This document shows positions 9,312 through 17,564 of a stretch of 64,000 nt of DNA, one piece after another. Location: contig JAFEFO010000018.1 in assembly GCA_018240565.1 (NCBI GenBank), positions 22,264-86,263 of the forward strand, read 5' to 3'. Made by a program: the position numbers and the translations under genes. The notes beneath the pieces were generated by a model. The model ran no database searches and had not been told where the DNA came from. It was given only the letters and a program-made list of their open reading frames with translations. Each line of letters opens with the position of its first letter. Positions within the stretch are counted from its first letter, which is position 1. This stretch comes from Pseudomonadota bacterium. GTDB lineage: Bacteria > Pseudomonadota > Gammaproteobacteria > Xanthomonadales > Rhodanobacteraceae.

Positions 9312-11704
9312 GACTCACCGGGCGGGCGTGTTTTCAACGTGCCCAGCACCGACTGCCAATGCGCCGCCTGCTCGGGTTTGTTCCACTTCGTATACAAGTC
9401 CACGAGCGCCTTGTCGTACTCGGCCATGCGCCAGTGGTCGGCACCCAGTTCCCGTGCCTTTTCCGCATTGCCGGCGAGCAGGTGCGTTTCGGCATCGGCG
9501 AATTTGCCGGTTTTCGCCAGCAGCACGCCGAGCTGGAAGTCGATTTCGCCGCGGATGTTCGCCAGTTCGCGGTGCGTGCCGAGGTCGGCCAATGCGCTCG
9601 TGTCCAGTTCGATCGCGTTGTCCAGGTCGCCGGTGTCTGAAAAGTAGTTGGCGTAGTTGCTCTTGGCGATGATCGTGTTCGGATGCTTCGGGCCAAAGCG
9701 GCGCAGCGCATAGTCGTAGGCCTGTTTGTAGTACGGGCCGGATTCGGCGATTTTCTGCGGTGTGCCTTGCTGGCGCAGCGCGCCGGCGAGGTTGCTCACG
9801 ACGTTGTTCACCATCGCGCTGTCGGCGCCGTAGATTTCCGTATCCCGTTGCAACAATTCCTTGAGCAGTTCTTCGCCTTGCGCATAACGCTGCGATTGCA
9901 GGTACATGACCGCGAGATCATTCATGGAATCCAGTGTCTTGGGCGCGTTGGGTCCATACAGGCGCTTTTCCATGGCCAATACGTTCTGGAACAGCGGTTC
10001 GGCTTGCGCGTACTGCCCGGTTTCGCTGGTCAGCACGGCCTGCACGTTCAAGGCATCGACCGTGCTCGGATTTTCCGGGCCGAGTACGCGCTGGATGCGC
10101 GGCAGCAGTGGCGTGAGTTCGGCCAGGGCCTTGCGGCTGTCGCCGGCGTACCAGATGTATTGCACGCGATCCAATCCACTGATCAGCGCCTTGGGCCCAT
10201 CCGTGCCTTGCTGCTTCGTCCAGGCGGCGATATTCGCGTCGATCAGTGTCGACGCCGTGGCAAAGTCGCCGTTGTCGGCATAGGCGCGCGCCAATTGCCG
10301 TTGCAGGTCGAGCGAGAGTTGCGCATTGGCGCCAAGGGTCGCGATGGCCAGCGCTTGCGCATGCTTGATGAAGTCGAGCTCGATCTTGTATTCACTCAGC
10401 GCGCGATAGCTCAAGCCGATCGTGCCCTTGATGTCGGCCAGCACTTCGGGCTGGCCTGCCAGCTTGGCATCGGCATTCTTCGCGGCGTCGTCGAGGATCA
10501 GGCGCAGCAGGGACTTGTCCATGCCGCGCGCTTTTTCCGGATCCACGCCCGAGAGCACATCGGTCAGGAAGGCGGACACCTGGTGTGCCTTGGCCGCTTC
10601 GATCTGGGCGCGGCGCATGTTCATCACGGCGACGAGAATGCCCGCGACCAGTGCGACGACGATCGCCGCGGATGCCAGCAGCGGACCGCGGTTGCGCGCC
10701 GCGAAACAGCGCAGGCGGTAGGCGCGCGTCGCCGGCGCGGCCACCAGCGGATAGCGATGCAGGAAGCGATCGAGGTCATCGGCCAGCGCCTGCGCGGAAT
10801 CGTAACGGTGCGTGCGGTCCGGATCGATCGCGCGCAGCAGCACCCAGCGCAATTCCTGCGGGATCGCCTGCAAGCCGTCCTTCCACGCCGCCGGGACGTC
10901 GGCACGCAGGTGCAGCGATGCGCGCAAGGCGTGGAACGCAGCATCGTCGTCCGCTGCAGTGGCGATGGCATCGCGCAGCGGCGCCGGCGCCAGCATTTCG
11001 AGCAGGATCATGCCCAGGGCATAGACATCGGTACGGATGTCGATCGATGCGGATTTGCCGGAACGTTGCTCCGGGCTCATGTAGCCGCGCGTACCGACGC
11101 TGTCCGTCGCATGATCGCCCGCCGCGTTCGACTGGCCGCTGCCGACGGCGATGCCAAAGTCGATGATCTTCGGCGCAGGTTCGCCATCGACCTGGGTCAC
11201 CAGCACGTTGCTCGGCTTCAAGTCGCGGTGGATCACGCCCTTCTGATGCGCGTGCTGCACACCGCGGCAGATGCGTGTGAACAACTCGAGCTTGCCGCGC
11301 AATGGCAAGTCGTGTGCGGCGCAAAATGCCGACAATGTCGTGCCGTCGATCCACTCCATGGCAAAGAACAGATGGCCTTGCGGCGTCGTGCCGGCATCGT
11401 AAACACGCGCGATGGCCGGATGATCCATGCGCGCCAGCGCCTGGCGCTCGACCATGAAGTAGGCTTCGGCAAGGCTGCTGCGCAACTGCGCGCGGATCAG
11501 CTTCAACGCGACACGGCGCTGGATCGGCTCGATCTGCTCGGCCAGATACACCGCGCCCATGCCGCCCTCGCCGAGCAGGCGTTCGATCCGATACGGCCCG
11601 ACGCCCTGGCCCGGTTGCAGGGTTTGCCTGCCATCGTCGGCGGCAGCGTCCAGGTCCAGCACGGTGGGCTGTTCGGGAAGACTCGAGCGCGACGATGTAT
11701 TCAT
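9308..11704 (-). CDS. membrane-anchored Ser/Thr protein kinase with TPR region
   Basis: A 798-aa Hanks-type (PknB-like) kinase. The catalytic domain spans about residues 38-330: glycine loop GEGGMGAVY (45-53), Lys68 in VALKLI, HRDLKPSN (159-166), DFG (182-184) and the APE-like MSPEQRSG. A single transmembrane helix follows at about 340-362, and then a long tetratricopeptide region to the C-terminus, with repeated ALNVQAVL, SMNDLAVMYLQ and AKSNYAN elements. Topology would put the kinase inside and the TPRs outside. ATG 11704 has an AAGG upstream. The promoter is likely near TACTTT, revcomp of 11748-11755, shared with the divergent tcdA region. The neighbouring FHA protein is an obvious candidate substrate or reader, which is inference. 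Confidence 0.93.
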   Translation of the reverse strand: MNTSSRSSLPEQPTVLDLDAAADDGRQTLQPGQGVGPYRIERLLGEGGMGAVYLAEQIEPIQRRVALKLIRAQLRSSLAEAYFMVERQALARMDHPAIARVYDAGTTPQGHLFFAMEWIDGTTLSAFCAAHDLPLRGKLELFTRICRGVQHAHQKGVIHRDLKPSNVLVTQVDGEPAPKIIDFGIAVGSGQSNAAGDHATDSVGTRGYMSPEQRSGKSASIDIRTDVYALGMILLEMLAPAPLRDAIATAADDDAAFHALRASLHLRADVPAAWKDGLQAIPQELRWVLLRAIDPDRTHRYDSAQALADDLDRFLHRYPLVAAPATRAYRLRCFAARNRGPLLASAAIVVALVAGILVAVMNMRRAQIEAAKAHQVSAFLTDVLSGVDPEKARGMDKSLLRLILDDAAKNADAKLAGQPEVLADIKGTIGLSYRALSEYKIELDFIKHAQALAIATLGANAQLSLDLQRQLARAYADNGDFATASTLIDANIAAWTKQQGTDGPKALISGLDRVQYIWYAGDSRKALAELTPLLPRIQRVLGPENPSTVDALNVQAVLTSETGQYAQAEPLFQNVLAMEKRLYGPNAPKTLDSMNDLAVMYLQSQRYAQGEELLKELLQRDTEIYGADSAMVNNVVSNLAGALRQQGTPQKIAESGPYYKQAYDYALRRFGPKHPNTIIAKSNYANYFSDTGDLDNAIELDTSALADLGTHRELANIRGEIDFQLGVLLAKTGKFADAETHLLAGNAEKARELGADHWRMAEYDKALVDLYTKWNKPEQAAHWQSVLGTLKTRPPGES

Positions 11705-11778
11705 CCGATATGCCTTGCGATGCCGCGAAGGCGGCCGCACCGATGCTAAAGTACACGGTTCGCGTCGGTGGGGTAAAG

Positions 11779-12561
11779 ATGACAGCTGATCCGCGTTTCG
11801 CCGGGATCGACCGGCTCTACGGCGCCGGCAGCATCGCGCGCCTGGCGCGCGCGCACGTGGCCGTGGTCGGATTGGGCGGCGTGGGTTCGTGGGCGGCCGA
11901 GGCACTGGCGCGTTCGGGAGTCGGCGAACTGACCCTGATCGATGCGGACGAGGTGTGCGTATCCAATGTCAACCGCCAGGCGCACGCGCTCGATGGCGAG
12001 TTCGGTCGCGCCAAGGTCGATGTCGTTGCCACGCGGCTGCGTGCGATCAATCCTGCTTTGCGCGCGCAGCCGTTGGCGCAATTCGTCACCGTGGGCAATG
12101 CGGCCGAATTGCTCGGCGCAGGTTTTGATGCCGTGGTCGATGCCTGCGACGCGTTGCGCATCAAGGTCGCGATGATCGTGTTCTGCAAACGCCGCAAGAT
12201 TCCCATCGTCGTCTCCGGTTCGGCGGGCGGTCGCCGCGATCCGACCTTGATCACCGCGCGCGATTTGTCGAAGACCGAACACGACGTGATGCTCGGCCTG
12301 GTGCGCAAGAAACTGCGCGATGATTTTGGTTGGACGCGCAATCCGAAACGCTACTTCGGCGTGCAGGCGGTGTTTTCGCGCGAGAACGTGAACTACCCGC
12401 AGGCCGACGGCAGCGTGTGCAAGACGCGGCCGGATGCCGGCGAAGCTGCGCTCAAGCTCGACTGTGCCGGTGGCCTCGGTGCCGCGATGCAGGTTACCGC
12501 GACATTCGGCATGGTATGTGCGGCGCGCGTCGTCGAGCGTTTGTTGCAGGTATCAAACTGA
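11779..12561 (+). CDS. tcdA: tRNA threonylcarbamoyladenosine dehydratase
   Basis: ThiF/MoeB/E1-like ATP-dependent enzyme of 260 aa that cyclises t6A37 to ct6A in tRNAs reading ANN codons. The nucleotide-binding GLGGVGS is at residues 31-37, and acidic LIDADEVCVSNVNRQ (about 53-67) follows, as in the CsdL/TcdA family. ATG 11779 has GGGTAAAG upstream. The 3' end overlaps the convergent TatD gene by 9 bp. Family assignment is clear from the whole-length pattern, including KTEHDVMLGLVRKKLR. Confidence 0.93.
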   Translation: MTADPRFAGIDRLYGAGSIARLARAHVAVVGLGGVGSWAAEALARSGVGELTLIDADEVCVSNVNRQAHALDGEFGRAKVDVVATRLRAINPALRAQPLAQFVTVGNAAELLGAGFDAVVDACDALRIKVAMIVFCKRRKIPIVVSGSAGGRRDPTLITARDLSKTEHDVMLGLVRKKLRDDFGWTRNPKRYFGVQAVFSRENVNYPQADGSVCKTRPDAGEAALKLDCAGGLGAAMQVTATFGMVCAARVVERLLQVSN

Positions 12562-13329
12562 CGCGGGCAGGGCGAACAGGCGCACGGCATTGGCCGTCGT
12601 CGCCGCGGCGATTGCCGCCGGGTCCGCGTGACGCAACTGCGCAACGCACTCGCACACGTCCGCCAGTCGCGCCGGTTCGTTGCGCGCGCCCTGCTGGCCG
12701 TGCAGCGGCTGATCGGGAGAATCGGTTTCAAGCAACAGGAATTCCAGCGGCATCGTCGCCACGATCTCACGCAGCCGCCGTGCGCGCGGATAGGTGAGCG
12801 GGCCACCAAGGCCGATCATGAATCCACATTTCCACAATTGCGCAGCCTGTTCGGCGCTGCCGGAAAAACTGTGCACGACGCCGGTGAGCTTGCCGGTGCG
12901 GCGGATCGTGGCAATGACCTCATCGAGCGCGCGCCGCGCGTGCACGATCACCGGCAGGGCGAATTCGCAGGCGAATTCGAGCTGGCGGCGAAAGTACATG
13001 CGTTGCACCTGCGCATCGAGGCCCGGGACGTAGAAGTCCAGCCCGCATTCGCCGATGGCAACGGGTTTTTCGCGGGCGATCCATTCCGGCAACGCATCCA
13101 GGTGCTGCGGCGTGTGGACCGCCAGGAACATCGGGTGCAGCCCAAAGGCCGGATAGAGTCCGGTCTCGTTGGCGCACAGGTCGCGCAAGCCGGTGAACGC
13201 CTCGAACGACACCGCCGGGAGGATCTGTCGCGCGACGCCGGCGGCGCGTGCGCGCGCCAGCACCGCGGCGCGGTCTAGGGCGAATTCGCTGGCATCCAGG
13301 TGCGAGTGGCTATCGATCAGGTCAGGCAC
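12553..13329 (-). CDS. TatD-family metal-dependent DNase (YjjV-like)
   Basis: TIM-barrel hydrolase of 258 aa. Metal ligands are visible: H8 and H10 in DSHSHLD, the Glu of GECGLDFY, His in VIVHARRAL, His in VVHSFSGS and Asp in LLETDSPDQP. It starts at GTG 13329. TatD proteins act as 3'-5' exonucleases or DNA-repair nucleases; the closest E. coli match in architecture is YjjV. It is convergent with tcdA. Confidence 0.92.
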   Translation of the reverse strand: MPDLIDSHSHLDASEFALDRAAVLARARAAGVARQILPAVSFEAFTGLRDLCANETGLYPAFGLHPMFLAVHTPQHLDALPEWIAREKPVAIGECGLDFYVPGLDAQVQRMYFRRQLEFACEFALPVIVHARRALDEVIATIRRTGKLTGVVHSFSGSAEQAAQLWKCGFMIGLGGPLTYPRARRLREIVATMPLEFLLLETDSPDQPLHGQQGARNEPARLADVCECVAQLRHADPAAIAAATTANAVRLFALPASV

Positions 13330-13471
13330 GGTATTTCATGCGGGCAAGGGCTTGTGGCAGGATGCCACCGCATCCCGCGGTTTCGCAACGGTTCACACGG
13401 GGCGCGTGAAACTGGCGACAACCGTTGACGCCTGTGTGCGTTGATCCGCATTGACCAACAAGGAGCCGACC

Positions 13472-13948
13472 ATGCGCAAGCCAGCTGTTTTGACCTTCCT
13501 GCTCGCTACGGGTGTATTCGGATTGAGTGCCTGCGTGGCGCCGCCGCCGCGCGAACGCGTGGTTTACCACGAAGGCAGCAATCAGTCCGGACCACGCTAT
13601 TGCCATACCTGCGGGACGTTGCGTGATATCGACCAGGTGGAAATCCGCCAGCAGGCAAGCGGCGGTGGCGCGGTCATCGGCGCCATCATCGGTGGCTTGA
13701 TCGGCAACCAGTTCGGGCGCGGCAGTGGCCGTGCCGCGGCGACCGCGGCCGGTGTGGTCGGCGGTGCGGTGGCCGGCAACGCGATCGAAAACAACGACGC
13801 AAGGTTGCGCTCAGGCTATGCGTGGCGCTTTTCGGTCGAGCTGGATGATGGTCGTTGGGCACGTGTGACCCAATACGACAATCCGGGCTTTCGGCCGGGC
13901 GACCGCGTCATGATCCGCGGCCAGCGCCTGGAAATGATGCCTCGTTGA
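13472..13948 (+). CDS. glycine-zipper 2TM outer-membrane lipoprotein
   Basis: A 158-aa lipoprotein. The signal peptide ends at the lipobox LSAC, with the acylated Cys at residue 21. A glycine-zipper pair follows at about residues 68-105 (GGGAVIGAIIGGLIGNQFG and GRAAATAAGVVGGAVAGNA), as in SlyB/PcpY proteins. The C-terminal half has RFSVELDDGRWARV and GDRVMIRGQRLE, typical of this family. An AAGGAG ribosome-binding site lies just before ATG 13472; the in-frame upstream start would put the signal peptide inside, so it is rejected. It is likely involved in envelope integrity, with no specific function known. Confidence 0.88.
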   Translation: MRKPAVLTFLLATGVFGLSACVAPPPRERVVYHEGSNQSGPRYCHTCGTLRDIDQVEIRQQASGGGAVIGAIIGGLIGNQFGRGSGRAAATAAGVVGGAVAGNAIENNDARLRSGYAWRFSVELDDGRWARVTQYDNPGFRPGDRVMIRGQRLEMMPR

Positions 13949-13962
13949 AATCCGGCGGGCGA

Positions 13963-14400
13963 TCACTCGGCGTGATAAAAGCTGTGATCGCCGATGACCG
14001 CCAAGGGCGGGCCTTTCGCCCAGCCCGGGGACAGTGAGTTGCTCGCGTAGAAGTGGTCCGCGTTCGGCACGAGCGTGGGCCGCCATTGGGCAGGGAGTTT
14101 CCACAAGTCCAGCGCTACGCCGGCGACGAACCAGGCCTGGTTCCAGGCGTCGAGGTCATCGAAGACGTAGTTCTTGCTGGTCGTGGACAATGCGAATTGC
14201 CCGCGTGCGCGCAGCACCTTGCACAGCGAGGTTCCCCACTGGCCGCCATCGCGGCGGCGCAGGCCGACCTCGGCCACGGCCATCTGGCCGGTTACCGATT
14301 CGCCGCGCGCTTCCAGGTAGACCGTGGCCGCGAGGCAGGCACGATCGCCCGTGGGGTTGTGGAAGGTCGAAGCCAGCCACAGGATCCAGGCAAGTTTCAT
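13963..14400 (-). CDS. SleB-type cell wall hydrolase
   Basis: A 145-aa protein with the Hydrolase_2/SleB signature CLAATVYLEARGES, then QMAVAEVGLRRRDG and a C-terminal AWFVAGVALDLW and NADHFYASNSLSPGW region. It is predicted to cleave peptidoglycan, as do family members in spore germination and cell wall turnover. The start MKLAWILWLAS (ATG 14400) gives a short hydrophobic leader. A longer frame from a TTG at 14487 is possible but has no clear ribosome-binding site. It lies in the same direction as the binding protein at 14878, separated by the 477-bp non-coding stretch. Confidence 0.82.
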   Translation of the reverse strand: MKLAWILWLASTFHNPTGDRACLAATVYLEARGESVTGQMAVAEVGLRRRDGGQWGTSLCKVLRARGQFALSTTSKNYVFDDLDAWNQAWFVAGVALDLWKLPAQWRPTLVPNADHFYASNSLSPGWAKGPPLAVIGDHSFYHAE

Positions 14401-14877
14401 GGCGGATAGGTCCGTCAGGGTCGAAATCGCAAACGCCCGCAAGAGGTCGCGCACAAGCGGCGCGCCAGCCCCAGCGGGTTTTTCCAACGGCGTTGTCAGC
14501 GCCGCGGTGATTGTTGCCGGCAGGCCTTTCGCACTGGCCGGGTGGATACTCGGGATCGTTTCGATCCCCGCTGCGGCGCACGTCCCGTGGGCCTCGAGCG
14601 TGGATGCCGGTGTGGAGCCGGCATCTCGTCTTGCGTTTCCGAAACGGCTGCGTCAGTGGCGGCGCGCCCGGAAGTGATGCGTGAATTCATGCCGTCCGCT
14701 ACGGACGACGGCGCGCATTATCGCATATCGAACCGAGTTGTCACTCTATTTTGTCCGGTTGCCTGAACGGAACCCGAATGACAAATGTTAAGATTTCATC
14801 GTTTGTAAAAATGTACACAACGCGTCAAATGAGTAAAAACACACATACGCATCATTGTGGATAACGCCGCAAAGCGA
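14401..14877. other. 477-bp intergenic region without a convincing gene
   Basis: Open frames here look like noise. It contains a hairpin, GATGCCGG/CCGGCATC (14603-14625) with a 7-nt loop and no T-tract, and a strikingly AT-rich block at about 14740-14865 (runs such as TGTAAAAATGT, GAGTAAAAACAC). The block could hold the promoter of the hydrolase (minus), but I cannot fix a -35/-10 pair. Confidence 0.5.
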
Positions 14878-15705
14878 TCATTTGTAACCGATGAAATTCT
14901 TCAGGATCCGTTCGTCGCCGGCGTATTCCCTGGCGGTTGCCGGTACGAATCGGGTTACGCCCAATTCGAACAGGAGCCTGGATGCGTCGGCGTCGGTATC
15001 GAGCTTGAGCAGGGCCGCCTTGACCTGATCGCGCAACTCGGCCGGCACATCCGGAGCGGCGGTCACGCACATGCCCGGGAAAGCGCGCGAGGTCTTCACC
15101 GGCGTCAGGTTGGGGTATTGCTCCTTGAGCGCGGTCGGGATCATCGCCGCATCGGCTTCATCGGCGAAGACGCGATCGGTGGCGTCGCGCCACGACGTCG
15201 CCGTGGTGGCAATGTCCGGTTGCATGACCGGGTTCGGATAGAACTCCAGCAACAAGGCGTAGCCCAGGCTTGGCGCTCCCATGGTCATGATGCGATGCCC
15301 GACCAGGCCCTGCAGTCCCTTGTTGCCGATGTCGATGTTGGAGACCAGGGTGTAACTCGTGGGATTGGCCGTATGCACCAGCGGTTCGAAATGCTGTTTC
15401 TCGATGCGGTAGTCGGCGAGGTGCGCCTCGTCGAAGGCAAAGTCCGTCTTGGCGTTGTCCTGGATGTCGCGCCAGTAGAAGTGATAGTTGCGCGCCGGCA
15501 CCAGGGTGAATTGCTGGCCGGTTGCCTTGCCCAGGTAAGCCATCAACGGTGCGTAAATCTCGGCGACGCGGTCCGGTGAATACGACGGTTCAATGCGGAA
15601 CGTGTACTGCGCCGCGAAAACGGACGGGCAGACGGCGGCGGCGCCCAGTGCCATCGCAAGCGTAGCGGCGAGGCATTGCCTTCTGGTTTTCGATGGATTG
15701 CGCAT
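14878..15705 (-). CDS. periplasmic binding protein, PhnD/SsuA-like
   Basis: A 275-aa exported protein. The signal peptide starts MRNPSKTRRQCLAATLAMAL and ends at VFAAQ. The mature part has SYSPDRVAEIYAPLMAYLGK, typical of phosphate/phosphonate-type solute-binding proteins, then a DFAFDEAHLADYRI region and TALKEQYPNLTPVKTS. ATG 15705 has GGGGTG upstream. No ABC permease or ATPase gene is adjacent, so it is an orphan binding protein, perhaps a sensor input or a relic of a transporter. The ligand is unknown. Confidence 0.82.
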   Translation of the reverse strand: MRNPSKTRRQCLAATLAMALGAAAVCPSVFAAQYTFRIEPSYSPDRVAEIYAPLMAYLGKATGQQFTLVPARNYHFYWRDIQDNAKTDFAFDEAHLADYRIEKQHFEPLVHTANPTSYTLVSNIDIGNKGLQGLVGHRIMTMGAPSLGYALLLEFYPNPVMQPDIATTATSWRDATDRVFADEADAAMIPTALKEQYPNLTPVKTSRAFPGMCVTAAPDVPAELRDQVKAALLKLDTDADASRLLFELGVTRFVPATAREYAGDERILKNFIGYK

Positions 15706-15787
15706 GATCACCCCGTGGGTCGTGCATCTGGCGTGGGTGTAGCACGATCGCAGGCGGAAAGCGATAGGAGGTGCAATACGCACGGGT

Positions 15788-16471
15788 TCAGCCGAAGTGC
15801 TCGATCACACGAACGACGGTGGATCCGGAATCGGAGCGCAACGTCGCTTCGCCCCTTGCGTCGATCAGGCTGGCAAGCGCCTCGTACTTGCCGGAGTCGG
15901 CGCGCGCGCACTGCAGGACGCACCCGGCTTCCTCGCCGGTTTGCGCATCACGCAACATGGCGGCCGTGGTGATCCTGGCATCGCCGCCAATGCGATACAG
16001 CGAGCGCTTGTTGCCGCCCTTGAAATGCAGGCGCGCCATGATTTCCTGGCCCGGATAACAACCCTTGCGCACGCTGACCGCGCCAAGGCGGTCGAGACCG
16101 ATCCATTGCGGCAGCAACTGATCCCGCAGATCGGCGCCGATCTCGGGCAGGCCGGCGCGAATGTCGGCCAGCGTCGCGGGTTCCACATCGGCGGTCACGG
16201 CGATCATCTGCACGTTGGCCCGGAACACGAAGCGGGCGAGTTCGCGGCGCATCCAGTCCGCGTCGCCGCCGCGCAATGTCAGGATCAGGTGTGTCGCGTC
16301 CTTGCGCTGCAGGCGGAAAAACGCACGCACGCGGCCTTGCGCCGAGAGCCAGGCATTCCACTGCCAATCGCCGTCCGCCAACGTGAGCGCGTCGTTGCAG
16401 AATTGCGCCTGCGCGAAGGCGATGGCATCGGCGCCGGTCAATTCAAGTACTTGCGGGGGCAGGCTGATCAT
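15788..16471 (-). CDS. ygfZ: folate-binding Fe-S cluster maintenance protein YgfZ
   Basis: A 227-aa member of the GcvT/YgfZ family that supports synthesis or repair of Fe-S enzymes and tRNA modification through a folate-dependent step. The signature KGCYPGQE, with its conserved Cys, is present near residue 138. It is shorter than E. coli YgfZ (326 aa) but has the diagnostic motif and the N-terminal FAQAQFCNDAL region. It is divergent from the sdh operon, with overlapping -10 boxes between them, a context that fits its role because SdhB carries three Fe-S clusters. Confidence 0.9.
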   Translation of the reverse strand: MISLPPQVLELTGADAIAFAQAQFCNDALTLADGDWQWNAWLSAQGRVRAFFRLQRKDATHLILTLRGGDADWMRRELARFVFRANVQMIAVTADVEPATLADIRAGLPEIGADLRDQLLPQWIGLDRLGAVSVRKGCYPGQEIMARLHFKGGNKRSLYRIGGDARITTAAMLRDAQTGEEAGCVLQCARADSGKYEALASLIDARGEATLRSDSGSTVVRVIEHFG

Positions 16472-16485
16472 CGATGGTGCGGAGC

Positions 16486-16493
16486 GTTATACT
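16486..16493. promoter_or_regulatory. overlapping divergent -10 boxes for ygfZ and the sdh operon
   Basis: The 8-bp sequence GTTATACT holds TATAAC on the minus strand (16491-16486), 14 nt before the ygfZ ATG, and TATACT on the plus strand (16488-16493), 66 nt before the first sdh-operon ATG. The two directions would compete for polymerase. -35 elements are weak. Confidence 0.45.
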
Positions 16494-16559
16494 TGCCCGG
16501 TCAATGTAGATGCGTGGCGCGAGCGGATCAAGCCGCGCCCGATTGCAAAGGAATGAAAC

Positions 16560-16721
16560 ATGCCAGACCCGAAACCGGAATCCGCCGCCGAACCGGCGCC
16601 GCAGACCACGCCGATTGCGCAGCGCGCGCCCACCGGGCCGGTCGAGATCGGTGGCCGCGATGGCCCCGAACCCACGCGCTACGGCGATTGGGAAAAGAAC
16701 GGCCGCTGCATCGATTTCTAG
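16560..16721 (+). CDS. SDHAF4-like (DUF1674) succinate dehydrogenase assembly factor
   Basis: A 53-aa gene, easily missed because of its length. The C-terminal signature GGRDGPEPTRYGDWEKNGRC ending IDF is the DUF1674/SDHAF4 hallmark. In mitochondria and alphaproteobacteria SDHAF4 binds flavinylated SdhA and promotes its assembly with SdhB. ATG 16560 has AAAGGA upstream. It is 10 bp before sdhC and is the first gene of the complex II operon. The N-terminal half is low-complexity (Pro/Ala/Glu), as in other members. Confidence 0.85.
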   Translation: MPDPKPESAAEPAPQTTPIAQRAPTGPVEIGGRDGPEPTRYGDWEKNGRCIDF

Positions 16722-16731
16722 GAAGAACGCC

Positions 16732-17157
16732 ATGAGCCAATCCGCACGACCGCTGTCCCCGCATCTGGGCATCTACCGCTGGCGCGTCAACATGTGGCAG
16801 TCGGTGTTGCATCGCCTGACCGGTTTGTTCCTGTGCCTTGGCGCACTGTTGCTCGCTTGGGGACTGATTGCCGTAGCCAGCGGCGCTGACGCGTGGAGTA
16901 CATTCGCCGCATTCTGTGCCAGCGGAATCGGTACGCTATTGCTGGTCGCGTGGACCTGGGCGCTGCTGTTTCATTTGTGCAATGGCATCCAGCACCTGTT
17001 CCGCGACGGCGGCTCGGGTTTCGATGCCGCCCAGCGCGACCATTCGCGCACGCCCAGTTACTTCGCCACCGGGTGGATCGTGATCGGCGCCAGCATCGTG
17101 CTGACGGTTCTGGTGTGGATTTGCCTCTTCGTCCGTTCCAGCGGAGGTGCGGCATGA
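16732..17157 (+). CDS. sdhC: succinate dehydrogenase cytochrome b subunit
   Basis: Membrane anchor subunit of complex II, 141 aa with three transmembrane helices (about residues 28-52, 62-86 and 107-130). It has the PLSPHLGIYRW opening, SVLHRLTG (the Ser and Arg of the ubiquinone site) and HLCNGIQHLFRD, which contains the heme b His. ATG 16732 has TAGGAAG upstream. The stop overlaps the sdhD start (ATGA). Confidence 0.96.
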   Translation: MSQSARPLSPHLGIYRWRVNMWQSVLHRLTGLFLCLGALLLAWGLIAVASGADAWSTFAAFCASGIGTLLLVAWTWALLFHLCNGIQHLFRDGGSGFDAAQRDHSRTPSYFATGWIVIGASIVLTVLVWICLFVRSSGGAA

Positions 17158-17549
17158 GCGCGAATTCCGGTGAAGCATTCCGCACTCCGCTGAAGAACGT
17201 GCGCGGATTGGGTTCGGCGCAATCCGGCGTGCGCCATTGGTGGCTGCAACGCATCACCGCGGTTGCGCTGGTGCCGCTGAGCCTGTGGTTTCTGTGGCTA
17301 TTGATGAGCTTGATGCACGCCGATTTTGTGACTGCGCGCGCCGCGATCGGCCAGCCGGTGCATGCGGTCCTGCTGGTTGCGTTCGTGGTGAGCCTGTTCT
17401 GGCACGGTGCGCTCGGTCTGCAAGTCGTCATCGAAGACTACGTGCATGTGCGCTGGCAGGAAATCGCACTGCAAGTCGCCGTGCGCTTCGGCGCCTTCCT
17501 CACCGCGGTGGCATGCCTGTTTGCGATCGCCCGCATTGCCCTGCATTGA
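17154..17549 (+). CDS. sdhD: succinate dehydrogenase membrane anchor subunit
   Basis: A 131-aa subunit with three hydrophobic helices. The N-terminal region has RHWWLQRITAVALVPLSLW, and FWHGALGLQVVIEDYVH provides the second heme His and the Asp-Tyr of the quinone site. ATG 17154 overlaps the sdhC stop, so the two are translationally coupled. sdhA follows 15 bp later. Confidence 0.95.
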   Translation: MSANSGEAFRTPLKNVRGLGSAQSGVRHWWLQRITAVALVPLSLWFLWLLMSLMHADFVTARAAIGQPVHAVLLVAFVVSLFWHGALGLQVVIEDYVHVRWQEIALQVAVRFGAFLTAVACLFAIARIALH

Positions 17550-17564
17550 TAGTTGAGACAAGCC

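Noticed and set aside
9683..11749. 688-codon plus-strand frame opposite the Ser/Thr kinase
   Set aside because: Antisense to the kinase-TPR gene, with no recognisable domain.
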